A stretch of 64,000 nucleotides of DNA from Mycobacteroides sp. CBMA 271 (GCF_009729205.1 NZ_VTHB01000007.1:186001-250000); one strand, 5' to 3'. Positions 49,631 through 58,875 are shown, numbered from the stretch's first letter. Made by a program: numbers and translations. Notes: generated from the letters alone by a model not told the origin.

Positions 49631-50413
49631 GTGGCCGACAATGACGGTGAACAGGCAATTCAGGGCCCGTATGGGATGCAGCTCACACAGCTGACGTCGG
49701 GCGCGTCGGTGGATTCCGGCCAGCTGGTTGACCTGTACGACTACCCCACCGGCGACGGACTTTATGTGCGCGCCAACATGATTGGCAGCCTCGACGGCGC
49801 AGCGACGGTCACCGGATTGTCCGGCGGGCTCGGCGGCGACGGTGACCGGGCCGTGTTCTCCGCGATGCGCGCCAATGCCGATGTGATTCTCGTCGGGGCC
49901 GGGACCGTGCGGGCCGAGCGCTACCACGGCGCGCATCTGCCGGTCGGCCTTCGACAACGTCGTCAGGTGCGTGGCCAGGCCGAAGTGCCGGTGATTGCCG
50001 TGGTCACGGCCTCGGGGTCGGTAGACCCGAGCCTTCCGCTGTTCAACGAATCGGAGGTTGCCCCCATCGTGGTGACCTCAACGTCCGGGGCCGCCGCCGT
50101 CACCCGCCAAATACCCGGAGCGCAGGTGATCGTCACCGACGACTCCGCGACCGTGGATTTGCATGCGGCGCTGCAGGCACTCCATGGACGCGGACTGTCC
50201 AGGGTCCTGTGTGAGGGCGGGCCGTCGCTGCTGGGGACGCTGCTCGGCGCGGGGCTCGTCGACGAGCTGTGCCTGACAACCGCGCCGGTGACGGTGACCG
50301 GCGCCGGATCGCGAATCACCGTCGGTCCCGCCGAGGCTTCCACGTCGTGGCGGCGGGCGTCGTTGCTCGGCGACGCGGACGGATACCTGTTCGCGCGGCA
50401 CATCCGAACTTAG
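49631..50413 (+). CDS. ribD: RibD C-terminal-domain reductase (Rv2671-like)
   Basis: A 260-residue single-domain pyrimidine reductase with the dihydrofolate reductase-like fold: RANMIGSLDGAATV, ILVGAGTVRAERY, LSRVLCEGGPSLLGTLLGAGLVDELCLTTAPV. The deaminase domain of bifunctional RibD is absent. It matches M. tuberculosis Rv2671, which can act as a substitute dihydrofolate reductase and contributes to para-aminosalicylate resistance when overexpressed (established for that species). GTG start at 49631; an internal ATG 15 codons on is possible. It heads a rightward run ribD-hydrolase-aftC-msrB. Confidence 0.85.
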   Translation: MADNDGEQAIQGPYGMQLTQLTSGASVDSGQLVDLYDYPTGDGLYVRANMIGSLDGAATVTGLSGGLGGDGDRAVFSAMRANADVILVGAGTVRAERYHGAHLPVGLRQRRQVRGQAEVPVIAVVTASGSVDPSLPLFNESEVAPIVVTSTSGAAAVTRQIPGAQVIVTDDSATVDLHAALQALHGRGLSRVLCEGGPSLLGTLLGAGLVDELCLTTAPVTVTGAGSRITVGPAEASTSWRRASLLGDADGYLFARHIRT

Positions 50414-50441
50414 GACAGATCCACCCGATACTGTGGTCGGC

Positions 50442-51983
50442 ATGGGTGCACGGCTGGCGGGGGCGATGACGGTTGCCATGCTCCTGGCCGGGTGCGCCCC
50501 GGGCCCTTCAGCGGGACCGAATTTCGCGATGGACGAGGGGCGCGGAAATGTGGGTCCCGCGACGGCGCCACCGGCCAGTGGTCCCCCGTCCATCGACAAA
50601 CCCAAGGTCGATCTGTCCTGGCAGGAGTGCACCCGTGAGGTGCTCGCCAGCGCCAACATCACCACCTCGCCGACGTTCACGCTCGAATGCGCCGAGTACA
50701 AAGCCCCGCTGGACCCGATCAACGGCGCCCCGGGCAGCGTGACACTCGGTGCCGTGCGCGCCAAAACGTCGCAGACTCCGGGCGATGCCGGCCCACTGGT
50801 CTTCACCACCGGCTCGGATATCCCGTCCTCGGTACAGCTAGCGACGTGGCTCAACGGTCCGGGGGCACAGGTCCTCAAGCAGCGCCCGGTCGTGGCGGTC
50901 GACCGCCGCGGCATCGGACGTTCCGACGCCATCAAATGCCGCGACACCTGGGATCTGCGAGACATACGCGATCAGGCGCAGAACCGCGGCGGCGATGATC
51001 CGGTGGCGAGTCTGAGCAAGATCGTCGAGACGGCCACCACCAACTGCACCGACACCATCTCCCCCGGCGACTCCGCCTACAACGATGCGCATGCCGCCGA
51101 GGATTTGGAGGCGCTGCGCGCGCAATGGGACGTGCCCGCCTTGGCGCTGCTGGGCGTCGGCAGCGGCGCCCGGGTTGCGCTGGCCTACACCGGATCTCAT
51201 CCGAATAAGGTGGCCCGGCTGATGCTCGATTCGCCGGTGGCCGCCGATATTGCCGCCGAGGCGGCAGCCGAACAACGCCTCAAGGGCGAGCAGTCCGCAT
51301 TCGATGCGTTCGCCGCGCAATGCCTGGCCAACAACTGCCCGCTGGGACCCGACCCGACCGGCGCCGTCGGCGACCTGCTGAACCGCGCCCAGAATGGTGG
51401 GCTGCCGTGGTCACGTGCGACGGTCGACAAGGCGATCATCACCGCGCTGGCCTATCCGGTGGGCGACAGCAACGCCGTCGTCCAGAATCTCGCGAACGTC
51501 CTCAACGCGACGCGCGGCGGCGACCGCGAGGCACTGAATCCGTTGGTAGAACGCGCCAACAACTTGCGCGATACCGACGGGCAGTTCGTCAACTCCTGCA
51601 GTGACGCGTTGGCTCGCCCTACCCCGGACCGGGTGCGCGAGCTGGTGGTGGCCTGGGGCAAGCAATATCCGCTTTTCGGGCGCTCCGCCGCCCTGGAACT
51701 GGTGAATTGCCTGCAGTGGCCCAGCGGATCCAAGGCTAATCCGCCGCAGGACTTGAAGATCAACGTGCTCATCCTCGGTGGGCAGCACGATCCGATCTCC
51801 GGCAGCGAGGGCGTCTCGGCGACGGCTGCGGTCATCATCAATGCCAAGGCGGCGAGCAAGCGCGTCATGTGGCAGGGCATCGGCCACGGCGCCATCATCT
51901 ACACCCCGTGCGCGCAGCCGCCGGCCCTCGGATATCTGAACGACGGGAAGCTCCCCGACTCCGACACGTTCTGCCCGGCCTAG
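50442..51983 (+). CDS. Secreted alpha/beta-hydrolase lipoprotein (TAP-like, Rv2672 position)
   Basis: A 513-residue lipoprotein with signal peptide MGARLAGAMTVAMLLAGC and lipobox LLAGC. The body is the tripeptidyl aminopeptidase-like alpha/beta-hydrolase group: VAVDRRGIGRSDAIKC, nucleophile in LLGVGSGARVALAYTGSHPNKVARLMLDSP, and a C-terminal TAP-like part with VLILGGQHDPISGSEG (Asp) and MWQGIGHGAI (His). The elbow reads GVGSGAR rather than canonical GxSxG-G, with Ser still available. It corresponds in order to Rv2672 of M. tuberculosis, a predicted secreted protease. It probably acts at the outer face of the membrane on peptides or lipids. A GTG 9 bp upstream is an alternative start. Confidence 0.8.
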   Translation: MGARLAGAMTVAMLLAGCAPGPSAGPNFAMDEGRGNVGPATAPPASGPPSIDKPKVDLSWQECTREVLASANITTSPTFTLECAEYKAPLDPINGAPGSVTLGAVRAKTSQTPGDAGPLVFTTGSDIPSSVQLATWLNGPGAQVLKQRPVVAVDRRGIGRSDAIKCRDTWDLRDIRDQAQNRGGDDPVASLSKIVETATTNCTDTISPGDSAYNDAHAAEDLEALRAQWDVPALALLGVGSGARVALAYTGSHPNKVARLMLDSPVAADIAAEAAAEQRLKGEQSAFDAFAAQCLANNCPLGPDPTGAVGDLLNRAQNGGLPWSRATVDKAIITALAYPVGDSNAVVQNLANVLNATRGGDREALNPLVERANNLRDTDGQFVNSCSDALARPTPDRVRELVVAWGKQYPLFGRSAALELVNCLQWPSGSKANPPQDLKINVLILGGQHDPISGSEGVSATAAVIINAKAASKRVMWQGIGHGAIIYTPCAQPPALGYLNDGKLPDSDTFCPA

Positions 51984-52029
51984 CCGTACTTACGGCGGCG
52001 CTGCGCAGCACTCAGGGTACGGTGCCTGC

Positions 52030-53430
52030 GTGGTGTCAGTCGATGCGTTGATCTCGGGATTCAAGAACTCCTTAGCTCCGAAAACAGCTTCTCCTTCGGT
52101 CGCGACGATCCTGCGTTCGGTGCTGTGGCCGGTCGCCATCATGGCCGTGATTCACCGCAGTTATGTGTTGGGCACCAACGGCTACATCACCGACGACTTC
52201 GGGCCCGTCTACCGGGCCGTCATCGCGTTCAAGCGGCAGCAGCCGGTGTATGCGGAGAACTTCAGTTACGTCGACCCGCATTACCTCTACCCGCCGGGCG
52301 GCACCCTGCTGCTCTCACCGTTTGGGTACATGCCGGTGGATGCCTCGCGGTACTGGTTCATCACCATCAACGCCGTCGCGATCGTGGTCGCGGCCTACTT
52401 CCTGCTGCGGCTGTTCAACTTCACGCTGGCTTCCGTCGCCGCTCCGGCACTGCTGCTGGCCATGTTCTGCACCGAAAGCGTGACCAACACACTGGTTTTC
52501 ACCAACATCAACGGCGTGGTGCTGCTGCTGGAGGTGCTGTTCTTCCGCTGGCTGTTGGACGGGCGCACGAGTTCGCAGTGGTGGGCGGGTGTGGCGATCG
52601 GCCTGACGCTGGTAATCAAACCGCTGCTGCTGCCGTTGCTGTTGCTGCCGCTGCTCAACCGGCAGGGGCGGGTGTTCGTGACCGCGCTCGGGATCCCGCT
52701 GCTCTTCAACGCCGTGGCCGTCTTCGGTCCGAGCAAGATCGGGCCGTTCCGGGTGCGGGTGATCGACCCGGGTAATTTCCTGCACCACACCGTCAAATAC
52801 ATGCTGGCGCCCCGTGATTACTTCAACTCGGCGATCCAGGGCAATGGCCTGTACTACGGCTTGCCAACACCGCTGATCTGGGGTCTACGCGGCCTGTTCC
52901 TGGTGATCGCGGTGGTGAGCGTGTGGCTCCTCTACAAGTACTACCGCCAGCGCGATCCCAGGTTCTGGGCGCTGACCACCGGCGGTGTGGTGCTGACCGC
53001 ATCGTTCCTGTTGTCGGGGCTGGGCCAGGGCTACTACTCGATGGCGCTGTTCCCGTTCGTCATGACGATCGTGCTGCCCAACTCGGTGCTGCGGAACTGG
53101 CCGGCCTGGCTGGCCATCTACGGCTTCTTCTCCATGGATCGCTGGCTGCTGGGTCATTGGCCGACAACGGGCCGCGCCCTGGAGTATCTGAAGATCACCT
53201 ACGGCTGGTGCCTGCTGCTGATCGTCGTGATGATAGTGCTGGTGCTTCGGTACCGGGACGCCAAGGCCGCTGGCACACTGGATCAAGGGCTTGATCCCGA
53301 ATGGATGAGCCGCTTGCACGAAGACCAGCAGGCGGGGCTGCACAGCGAGGAGACAGCAGACGATGACGACACCGAGCGATCCAAAGGTGAACCTGAGCGA
53401 CGAGCAGTGGCGGGAGCGACTGACTCCTGA
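52030..53430 (+). CDS. aftC: Alpha-(1->3)-arabinofuranosyltransferase AftC
   Basis: A 466-residue GT-C family membrane glycosyltransferase with about ten hydrophobic segments. The acidic GT-C motif is in the first outer loop (NGYITDDFGPVYRAVIAFKRQQPVY), followed by FSYVDPHYLYPPGG. AftC introduces alpha-1,3 branches into the arabinan of arabinogalactan and lipoarabinomannan, using decaprenyl-phosphoarabinose on the periplasmic side. It sits in the Rv2673 position. The last 60 residues are hydrophilic and acidic, and 68 bp of this tail overlaps the start of msrB in another frame. GTG start. Confidence 0.87.
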   Translation: MVSVDALISGFKNSLAPKTASPSVATILRSVLWPVAIMAVIHRSYVLGTNGYITDDFGPVYRAVIAFKRQQPVYAENFSYVDPHYLYPPGGTLLLSPFGYMPVDASRYWFITINAVAIVVAAYFLLRLFNFTLASVAAPALLLAMFCTESVTNTLVFTNINGVVLLLEVLFFRWLLDGRTSSQWWAGVAIGLTLVIKPLLLPLLLLPLLNRQGRVFVTALGIPLLFNAVAVFGPSKIGPFRVRVIDPGNFLHHTVKYMLAPRDYFNSAIQGNGLYYGLPTPLIWGLRGLFLVIAVVSVWLLYKYYRQRDPRFWALTTGGVVLTASFLLSGLGQGYYSMALFPFVMTIVLPNSVLRNWPAWLAIYGFFSMDRWLLGHWPTTGRALEYLKITYGWCLLLIVVMIVLVLRYRDAKAAGTLDQGLDPEWMSRLHEDQQAGLHSEETADDDDTERSKGEPERRAVAGATDS

Positions 53431-53782
53431 GGAGTTTTCGGTGCTGCGCCGCGCAGGCACCGAACGCCCATTCGTCGGCGAGTACACAGACACCAAGACC
53501 GAGGGTGTGTACGCCTGCCGGGCGTGCGGTGCTGAGCTGTTTCGCAGCACCGAGAAGTTCGAATCCCATTGCGGCTGGCCGTCGTTCTTCGACCCAGCCG
53601 ATTCGGACGCGGTGATCCTCAAGACTGACGACTCGATGGGCATGCGTCGCATCGAGGTGGTGTGCGCGAACTGCCACAGCCACCTGGGGCATGTGTTCGA
53701 GGGCGAGGGATATCCGACGCCGACGGATCAGCGCTACTGCATTAACTCGATCTCGCTGCGGCTGCAACCCGCCGAAACCTAG
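53363..53782 (+). CDS. msrB: Peptide methionine-R-sulfoxide reductase MsrB
   Basis: A 139-residue MsrB reducing methionine-R-sulfoxide in proteins. Two zinc-binding CxxC pairs are present (ACRACGAELF and CANCHSHLG), with CGWPSFFDP in between and the catalytic Cys in RYCINSISLRL. This is complete family length. The ATG (MTTPSDPKVNLSDEQW) is inside the aftC coding region, a 68-bp overlap, indicating coupled expression. A hairpin over the stop separates it from the convergent heme operon. Confidence 0.94.
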   Translation: MTTPSDPKVNLSDEQWRERLTPEEFSVLRRAGTERPFVGEYTDTKTEGVYACRACGAELFRSTEKFESHCGWPSFFDPADSDAVILKTDDSMGMRRIEVVCANCHSHLGHVFEGEGYPTPTDQRYCINSISLRLQPAET

Positions 53783-53821
53783 GTTGTGGCGGTTTCGTCT
53801 CGCACAAATTCGCCATAACCT
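53781..53821. terminator. Hairpin between convergent msrB and chdC
   Basis: AGGTTGTGGCG (53781-53791) and CGCCATAACCT (53811-53821) form an 11-bp stem with one G-U pair and a 19-base loop. It lies between two converging genes and could act in both directions. There is no T-tract, as is common for mycobacterial terminators. Confidence 0.5.
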
Positions 53822-53839
53822 CGGTCTCGGTGAGATGGG

Positions 53840-54535
53840 CTACGGCAGCCGCGCGACGAGCTCCTCAACCGACACCCGTGGGCCGGTGAAGAAGGGGACC
53901 TCCTCGCGCACGTGCAGCCGCGCCTCGGTGGCGCGCAGGTCGCGCATCAGATCGACGATGCGGTGCAGCTCGGGCGCCTCGAACGCCAGCAGCCACTCGT
54001 AGTCGCCAAGCGCGAAGGCGGGCACGGTGTTGGCGCGCACGTCCTTGTAGGCACGCGCGGCGATGCCGTGATCGGCAAGCATCTTGCGCCGCTCCTCATC
54101 GGGCAGCAGGTACCAATCGTAGGATCGCACAAAGGGATACACGCAGATGTAGGCGCCCGGATCCTCGCCGGCCAGGAACGCCGGAATGTGGCTCTTGTTG
54201 AACTCCGCGGGCCGGTGCAGCGCCGCGTTGCTCCACACCGGGGTGCTGGCCCGGCCCAGCGCGGTGGTGCGCCGGAAGTCGCTGTACAGCGCCTGCAGCT
54301 TCTCGATGGATTCGGCATGCGACCAGATCATGAAGTCGGCATCGGCGCGCAGGCCGGCCACGTCGTAGATGCCGCGCACCACCACCCCATCGTCCTCGTG
54401 CCGCTTGATCAGGGTGGCCACCTCATCGGCGGCGGCGTCCCTGTCCTCGCCCAATCCTCCGTCACGCACCTGGAACACCGAGAACATCAGGTAGCGGACG
54501 GTGGAGTTGAGGGTGTCGAAATCGAGGCTAGCCAT
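53840..54535 (-). CDS. chdC: Coproheme decarboxylase ChdC (HemQ)
   Basis: A 231-residue chlorite-dismutase-fold enzyme converting coproheme to heme b, the last step of the coproporphyrin-dependent pathway of Gram-positive bacteria. The catalytic Tyr133 is in CVYPFVRSYDWYLLP and the proximal His156 in MLADHGIAARAYKDV, followed by GDYEWLLAFE. It lacks the Arg-rich chlorite site signature, consistent with heme synthesis rather than chlorite removal. The start MASLDFDTLN overlaps the cgoX 3' end by 8 bp. Corresponds to Rv2676c. The adjacent Rv2675c-like gene of M. tuberculosis is absent here. Confidence 0.92.
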   Translation of the reverse strand: MASLDFDTLNSTVRYLMFSVFQVRDGGLGEDRDAAADEVATLIKRHEDDGVVVRGIYDVAGLRADADFMIWSHAESIEKLQALYSDFRRTTALGRASTPVWSNAALHRPAEFNKSHIPAFLAGEDPGAYICVYPFVRSYDWYLLPDEERRKMLADHGIAARAYKDVRANTVPAFALGDYEWLLAFEAPELHRIVDLMRDLRATEARLHVREEVPFFTGPRVSVEELVARLP

Positions 54536-55880
54536 GCCCCCATCGTGCCACGGTGGCTTGAGCCGCTTGAGAGGCGGCAGCCACGCAGGCCGGCACCCCG
54601 ATGCCGTCCAGGTACGAACCCGCCACCGCGACTCCCGACGGCAACCCGCCGCGGATGGCGTCCGCAACATCGGCGTGGCCGGGACCGTACTGCGGCATGG
54701 CATCGATCCAGCGAGCCAGCGCCCAATTGATGGGGGCGACGGGAGCACCCAGCACCGTCTCCAAGTCGGCGACGGCCCAGTGTCGCAACTGCTCATCGCT
54801 GGTGGCGCGCGCCACGGTGTCCCCGAATCGACCGTAGGACAGCCGCACCACGTGGGTGTTCCGTCCGCGCTGCCCCCACTTGCTGGTCGAGAACGTTATG
54901 GCCTTGGTGTGCAACGCTTCTCCCGATGCGACGAGCACACCGGAGTTGGCGGGGATGGGGGCGTCGCCGGGGAGCGTGAGGGCCACCACCACCGAGGAGG
55001 CCACCGGAATGGTCCGCGCCGCCGCCGCCGATTCCGGCGCCACCGCATCGAGAATGGCCGCCGCGCGGGGCGCGGGCACCGCCACAACGACAGCATCGAC
55101 GGCATCCGCCAGTCCGTCACCGATGACCGTCCAGCCGTCGCCGGCGCGCTCGATTCCGGTGACCGCGAACTGCCGGTGTTCGGCGTGGGCGCGGCGCCAC
55201 AGTTCCTCCAGCAGCACGCCGTAGCCGCCGTCGATGGCGCCGAAGATGCCAGCGGCCGAGATCGGCGGCAGCGCCTGACGCGCCGCGGCCAGTAGGCTGC
55301 CCGCCCCCTCGTCGAGCGCTTTGGCGATGCCGGGTGCCGCCGTGCGCAGCCCTGTCGTGGCCGCCGATCCCGCGTAGACGCCGCCGAGCAGCGGATCGAC
55401 CAGACGCGCGACGACCTGCGGCCCGAACCGCGGCGATACCAGGTCCGCGACAGTGGGTTCGGCGCCGATGGCCCAATGCATATCGCGCTGCGGCTCACCG
55501 TCGATGCGCGCGACGGTGTCGTCGTCGACGAGCCCGACCACCGAGGACGCCGAGGCCGGGATGCCGTTGACCGTCCCCGTGGGAAGGGGGTGCAGACGGC
55601 CTTCGGCGTAGACCAATGGGCGCACCCCAGTGGTCTCGAGCCTGCGGTCGGCCAGCCCCAATTCGTCCAGCAGGTCCAAGACTTCGGGACGGCGGGTAAT
55701 GAAGGCCTCCGCGCCGATGTCGATTCGATGTTCGCCGAGGGTGACGGTGCGCAGCACCCCGCCCAACTCCTCGGCGGGATCGTACACGGTGATGCGGGCA
55801 TCCCCGCCCAGTTCCCGACGCATCCGGTACGCCGCCGTCAGGCCCGAAATGCCTGCTCCGACAACGGCGATCGAGATCAT
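54528..55880 (-). CDS. cgoX: Coproporphyrinogen III oxidase CgoX (HemY/HemG type)
   Basis: A 450-residue FAD enzyme oxidising coproporphyrinogen III to coproporphyrin III. The dinucleotide loop is ISIAVVGAGISGLTAAYRMR, with DIGAEAFITRRPEVLDLLDELGL as the typical protoporphyrinogen/coproporphyrinogen oxidase block. The C-terminal FAD motif is ALARWIDAMPQYGPGHADV...GVAVAGSYLDGIGVPACV. It overlaps hemE by 4 bp and chdC by 8 bp, giving a tight hemE-cgoX-chdC operon. Corresponds to Rv2677c. Confidence 0.92.
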   Translation of the reverse strand: MISIAVVGAGISGLTAAYRMRRELGGDARITVYDPAEELGGVLRTVTLGEHRIDIGAEAFITRRPEVLDLLDELGLADRRLETTGVRPLVYAEGRLHPLPTGTVNGIPASASSVVGLVDDDTVARIDGEPQRDMHWAIGAEPTVADLVSPRFGPQVVARLVDPLLGGVYAGSAATTGLRTAAPGIAKALDEGAGSLLAAARQALPPISAAGIFGAIDGGYGVLLEELWRRAHAEHRQFAVTGIERAGDGWTVIGDGLADAVDAVVVAVPAPRAAAILDAVAPESAAAARTIPVASSVVVALTLPGDAPIPANSGVLVASGEALHTKAITFSTSKWGQRGRNTHVVRLSYGRFGDTVARATSDEQLRHWAVADLETVLGAPVAPINWALARWIDAMPQYGPGHADVADAIRGGLPSGVAVAGSYLDGIGVPACVAAASQAAQATVARWGHG

Positions 55881-56989
55881 AGCGAATGTACCAGCGCCAC
55901 CACATCGGTAAGGACGGCCGGGTCGGTTTCCGGCAAGACTCCATGACCCAGGTTGAAGATGTGCCCGGCCGCTCCACCGGCCACAGCCTGACGCCCCTGC
56001 GCCACGATCCGCCGGACCTCACGCTCCACCACGGGCCATCCCGACAACAGCACAGCCGGATCGATGTTGCCCTGCAACGCTTTTCCGGATCCGACGCGGC
56101 TCGCGGCAACATCCAGCGGGGTGCGCCAATCGACGCCGACGACTGTCGCGCCGGCCTCCCCCATTGCACCCAGCAGCTCGGCGGTGCCCACTCCGAAGTG
56201 CGTCATCGGCACTCCTTCGCCCGCGAACTCCTCGAAAATCCTTGTGCTGTGCGGTAATACAGCCGAGCGATAGTCAGCCAGAGATAGCGTGCCCGCCCAC
56301 GAATCGAACAGTTGCAGGGCGTCCACGCCGGCATCGAGCTGTGCGCGCAAGAAGGCGATGGTGATATCGGTCAGCGCGGTCATCAAGGCATGCCAGGTCT
56401 GCGGATCACCCAGCAGCAGCGCCTTGGTGCGCTGATGGTGCCGACTCGGGCCGCCCTCTACGAGATAGGAGGCCAGCGTGAACGGGGCGCCGGCGAATCC
56501 GATCAGTGGGGTGGTTCCCAGTTCGGTAACCAGGAGCCGCACCGCGTCGCTGACGGCATCAACCTGTCCGGGTTCCAAGCGCGGCAGCGCCGCCACATCG
56601 GCGACACTGCGCACCGGGTTGGCGATCACCGGTCCGACGTCGGGAACGATGTCCAGGTCAATCCCGGCGGCCTTGAGCGGGACCACGATGTCGGAGAACA
56701 AGATGGCGGCGTCCACCTGGTGCCGACGGATCGGCTGCAGGGTGATCTCGCAAACCAGTTCCGGACGAAAACACGCGTCCAACATCGCGTGATCGGAGCG
56801 CACGGCCCGGTACTCGGGCAGCGAACGCCCGGCCTGTCGCATAAACCACACCGGAGGGTGGCTGGGCACCCTGCCCTCGGCGGACGCTAAATAGGGAGAA
56901 AATGGCAGCTCGCGCCGCATTTCCGACGGGGTTCGCGACCCCGTTGCGCTGTCTTCGTTCAATCCGGTCATCGCTGCCCATGCTGCCAT
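55877..56989 (-). CDS. hemE: Uroporphyrinogen decarboxylase
   Basis: A 370-residue HemE removing four carboxyls from uroporphyrinogen III to form coproporphyrinogen III. The signature PVWFMRQAGRSLPEYRAVR is intact, as are ILFSDIVVPLKAAGIDLDIVPDVGPV and GFAGAPFTLASYLVEGG, and the C-terminal GHIFNLGHGVLPETDP. A start at the second Met (six codons in) or at MRRELPFSPYL would give a size nearer the family norm of about 350. First gene of the heme operon. Corresponds to Rv2678c. Confidence 0.94.
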   Translation of the reverse strand: MAAWAAMTGLNEDSATGSRTPSEMRRELPFSPYLASAEGRVPSHPPVWFMRQAGRSLPEYRAVRSDHAMLDACFRPELVCEITLQPIRRHQVDAAILFSDIVVPLKAAGIDLDIVPDVGPVIANPVRSVADVAALPRLEPGQVDAVSDAVRLLVTELGTTPLIGFAGAPFTLASYLVEGGPSRHHQRTKALLLGDPQTWHALMTALTDITIAFLRAQLDAGVDALQLFDSWAGTLSLADYRSAVLPHSTRIFEEFAGEGVPMTHFGVGTAELLGAMGEAGATVVGVDWRTPLDVAASRVGSGKALQGNIDPAVLLSGWPVVEREVRRIVAQGRQAVAGGAAGHIFNLGHGVLPETDPAVLTDVVALVHSL

Positions 56990-57050
56990 GGCGACCCCAC
57001 ACGGCGCGCCTGCGGGAGCATGTCAGTCCGGCGCGATACCGTCCATAGCT

Positions 57051-57632
57051 GTGACGTCTGCCGAACCAGCCCCGTTCCGCGCGGCGGTCGACGCGATGAA
57101 CTCCGTGACCGCGCGCCCGGAAATCGAGCTGGGCACCATTCGTCCTCCGCAGCGGCTGGCCCCGTTCAGCTACGCAATCGGCGCGGAGGTCAAGCACCGC
57201 GACGTCGATAACGTGCCCGAACAATCCGAGGGTGACGCATTCGGCAGGCTAATCCTGCTGCACGACCCCGACGGTGACGAGGCCTGGAACGGCACCATGA
57301 GGCTGGTCGCCTACATCCAGGCCGACCTCGATGCTTCCGAAGCCGTCGATCCGTTGCTACCGGAAGTTGCGTGGAGCTGGCTGGTGGACGCCCTGAACAC
57401 CCGTACCGCGGCTGTGACGGCACTGGGCGGAACCGTGACCGCAACCACCTCCGTCCGCTACGGCGATATCGCCGGCCCGGGACGCGCCCACCAGTTGGAA
57501 CTGAGGGCATCCTGGACGGCCACCGGCACCGACATCAACACCCACGTCGAGGCGTTCTGCGAGGTGCTTGAGCATGCGGCGGGGCTGCCGCCGGTGGGTG
57601 TGACAGATCTAGGGTCGCGCCACCGCGCCTAG
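57051..57632 (+). CDS. DUF3000 family protein (Rv2680-like)
   Basis: A 193-residue actinobacterial protein (DUF3000). Conserved-looking stretches are RPEIELGTIRPPQRLAPFSYAIGAEV, GDAFGRLILLHDPDGDEAWNGTMRLVAYIQAD, LLPEVAWSWLVDAL and ASWTATGTDINTHVEAFCEVLEHAAGLPPVGVT. No signal or membrane segment. Function unknown; it is regularly next to the RNase D gene in mycobacteria, as here (22 bp). The GTG at 57051 is chosen as the first start after the divergent hemE promoter region. Confidence 0.82.
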   Translation: MTSAEPAPFRAAVDAMNSVTARPEIELGTIRPPQRLAPFSYAIGAEVKHRDVDNVPEQSEGDAFGRLILLHDPDGDEAWNGTMRLVAYIQADLDASEAVDPLLPEVAWSWLVDALNTRTAAVTALGGTVTATTSVRYGDIAGPGRAHQLELRASWTATGTDINTHVEAFCEVLEHAAGLPPVGVTDLGSRHRA

Positions 57633-57654
57633 CGCCTGCGCCGCTGACTCAGAT

Positions 57655-58866
57655 ATGGAAACCGACTCCGAACTCCCCGAACCGACTCCCCTGCTGCATC
57701 CCGCCGAGGGAGTGCCGCCGATCACCGCGTCAACCAACGAAATCCGTTTGGCCGCAGAGCGTTTAGCCTCCGGAACCGGCGCCTTCGCCGTCGACGCGGA
57801 ACGCGCCTCCGGATTCCGCTACTCCAACCGCGCCTATCTGATCCAGATTCGCCGGCGCGGCTCCGGGACGGTGCTGCTGGACCCGACGAATGTTCCGAAT
57901 GCCCTCGGACCGATCGTAGAGGTGCTGGGCAGCGACGAATGGATCCTGCACGCCGCAGACCAGGATCTGCCGTGCCTAGCAGAACTCGACATGACACCGC
58001 CCTCGGTGTATGACACCGAATTGGCCGGGCGCCTGGCCGGTTTCGAGAAGGTGAACCTGGCCGCGATGGTGCACCGGCTGCTGGGTCTGGGTCTGGCCAA
58101 GGGACATGGCGCCGCCGACTGGTCCAAGCGTCCGCTGCCGGATGAATGGCTCAATTACGCAGCACTGGATGTCGAGGTGCTCATCGAGCTGCGCGAGAGA
58201 ATCGCCGAAGTGCTTGCGGAGCAAGAGAAGACCGATTGGGCACGGCAAGAATTCGAGTTTCTTGCGCACACCCCGATCGCGGCGACCCGACGGGACAACT
58301 GGCGGCGCACGTCCGGAATCCACAAGGTGCGCAAGCCCGGCCAACTGGCTGCGGTACGCGAATTATGGCTCAGCCGTGATGAATTGGCGCGCACACGAGA
58401 TGTCGCACCCGGACGCACCTTGCCGGATGCCGCGATCGTCGAAGCGGCAATGGCCGACCCGAAGACACGTGCCGAACTGATCGCGCTGCCGGTGTTCGGT
58501 GGTCCCCGGCAGAAGCAGCAGGCCGACAGATGGCTCGCGGCGCTGGCGAAGGCACGCAACGGCGATACCCCGCCACCGGTCAATGAACCCACTACCGGGC
58601 CTCCACCGGTATCGCGGTGGTCGCGCCGCAAGCCCGAAGCCTATGCGCGCCTTGAAACAGCGCGGACGGGCTTGACGGCGCTTTCCGAGCAGATCTCGGT
58701 GCCCGTGGAGAACATCGTCACCCCCGAGATCGTGCGACGGATCTGCTGGGACTGGGACGGAATCGGGGACGTCGAGGAGCTACTCGCGGGCCACGGCGCG
58801 CGTCCATGGCAGCGCGAGCTGGCGGTGCCGGTCCTCAGGGAAGCACTGGCGGCGCCGACCAGCTAG
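57655..58866 (+). CDS. rnd: Ribonuclease D-like 3'-5' exonuclease with HRDC domains
   Basis: A 403-residue DEDDy exonuclease. Exo I is GAFAVDAERASGFRYSNRAYLIQI (Asp, Glu), Exo II is ILHAADQDLPCL and Exo III is LNYAALDVEVLIELRE (Tyr, Asp). An HRDC-type helical domain follows (AAVRELWLSRDELARTRDVAPGRTLPDAAIVEAA). The C-terminal part (VPVENIVTPEIVRRICWDWDG) is the second helical lobe seen in RNase D. Role: trimming of tRNA and other small RNA 3' ends. Corresponds to Rv2681. Confidence 0.9.
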   Translation: METDSELPEPTPLLHPAEGVPPITASTNEIRLAAERLASGTGAFAVDAERASGFRYSNRAYLIQIRRRGSGTVLLDPTNVPNALGPIVEVLGSDEWILHAADQDLPCLAELDMTPPSVYDTELAGRLAGFEKVNLAAMVHRLLGLGLAKGHGAADWSKRPLPDEWLNYAALDVEVLIELRERIAEVLAEQEKTDWARQEFEFLAHTPIAATRRDNWRRTSGIHKVRKPGQLAAVRELWLSRDELARTRDVAPGRTLPDAAIVEAAMADPKTRAELIALPVFGGPRQKQQADRWLAALAKARNGDTPPPVNEPTTGPPPVSRWSRRKPEAYARLETARTGLTALSEQISVPVENIVTPEIVRRICWDWDGIGDVEELLAGHGARPWQRELAVPVLREALAAPTS

Positions 58867-58875
58867 GTCGAACGT

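Noticed and set aside
50442..51983. Naming the lipoprotein a confirmed protease
   Set aside because: The fold is clear but the nucleophile elbow is atypical (GVGSG), so the substrate class stays open.
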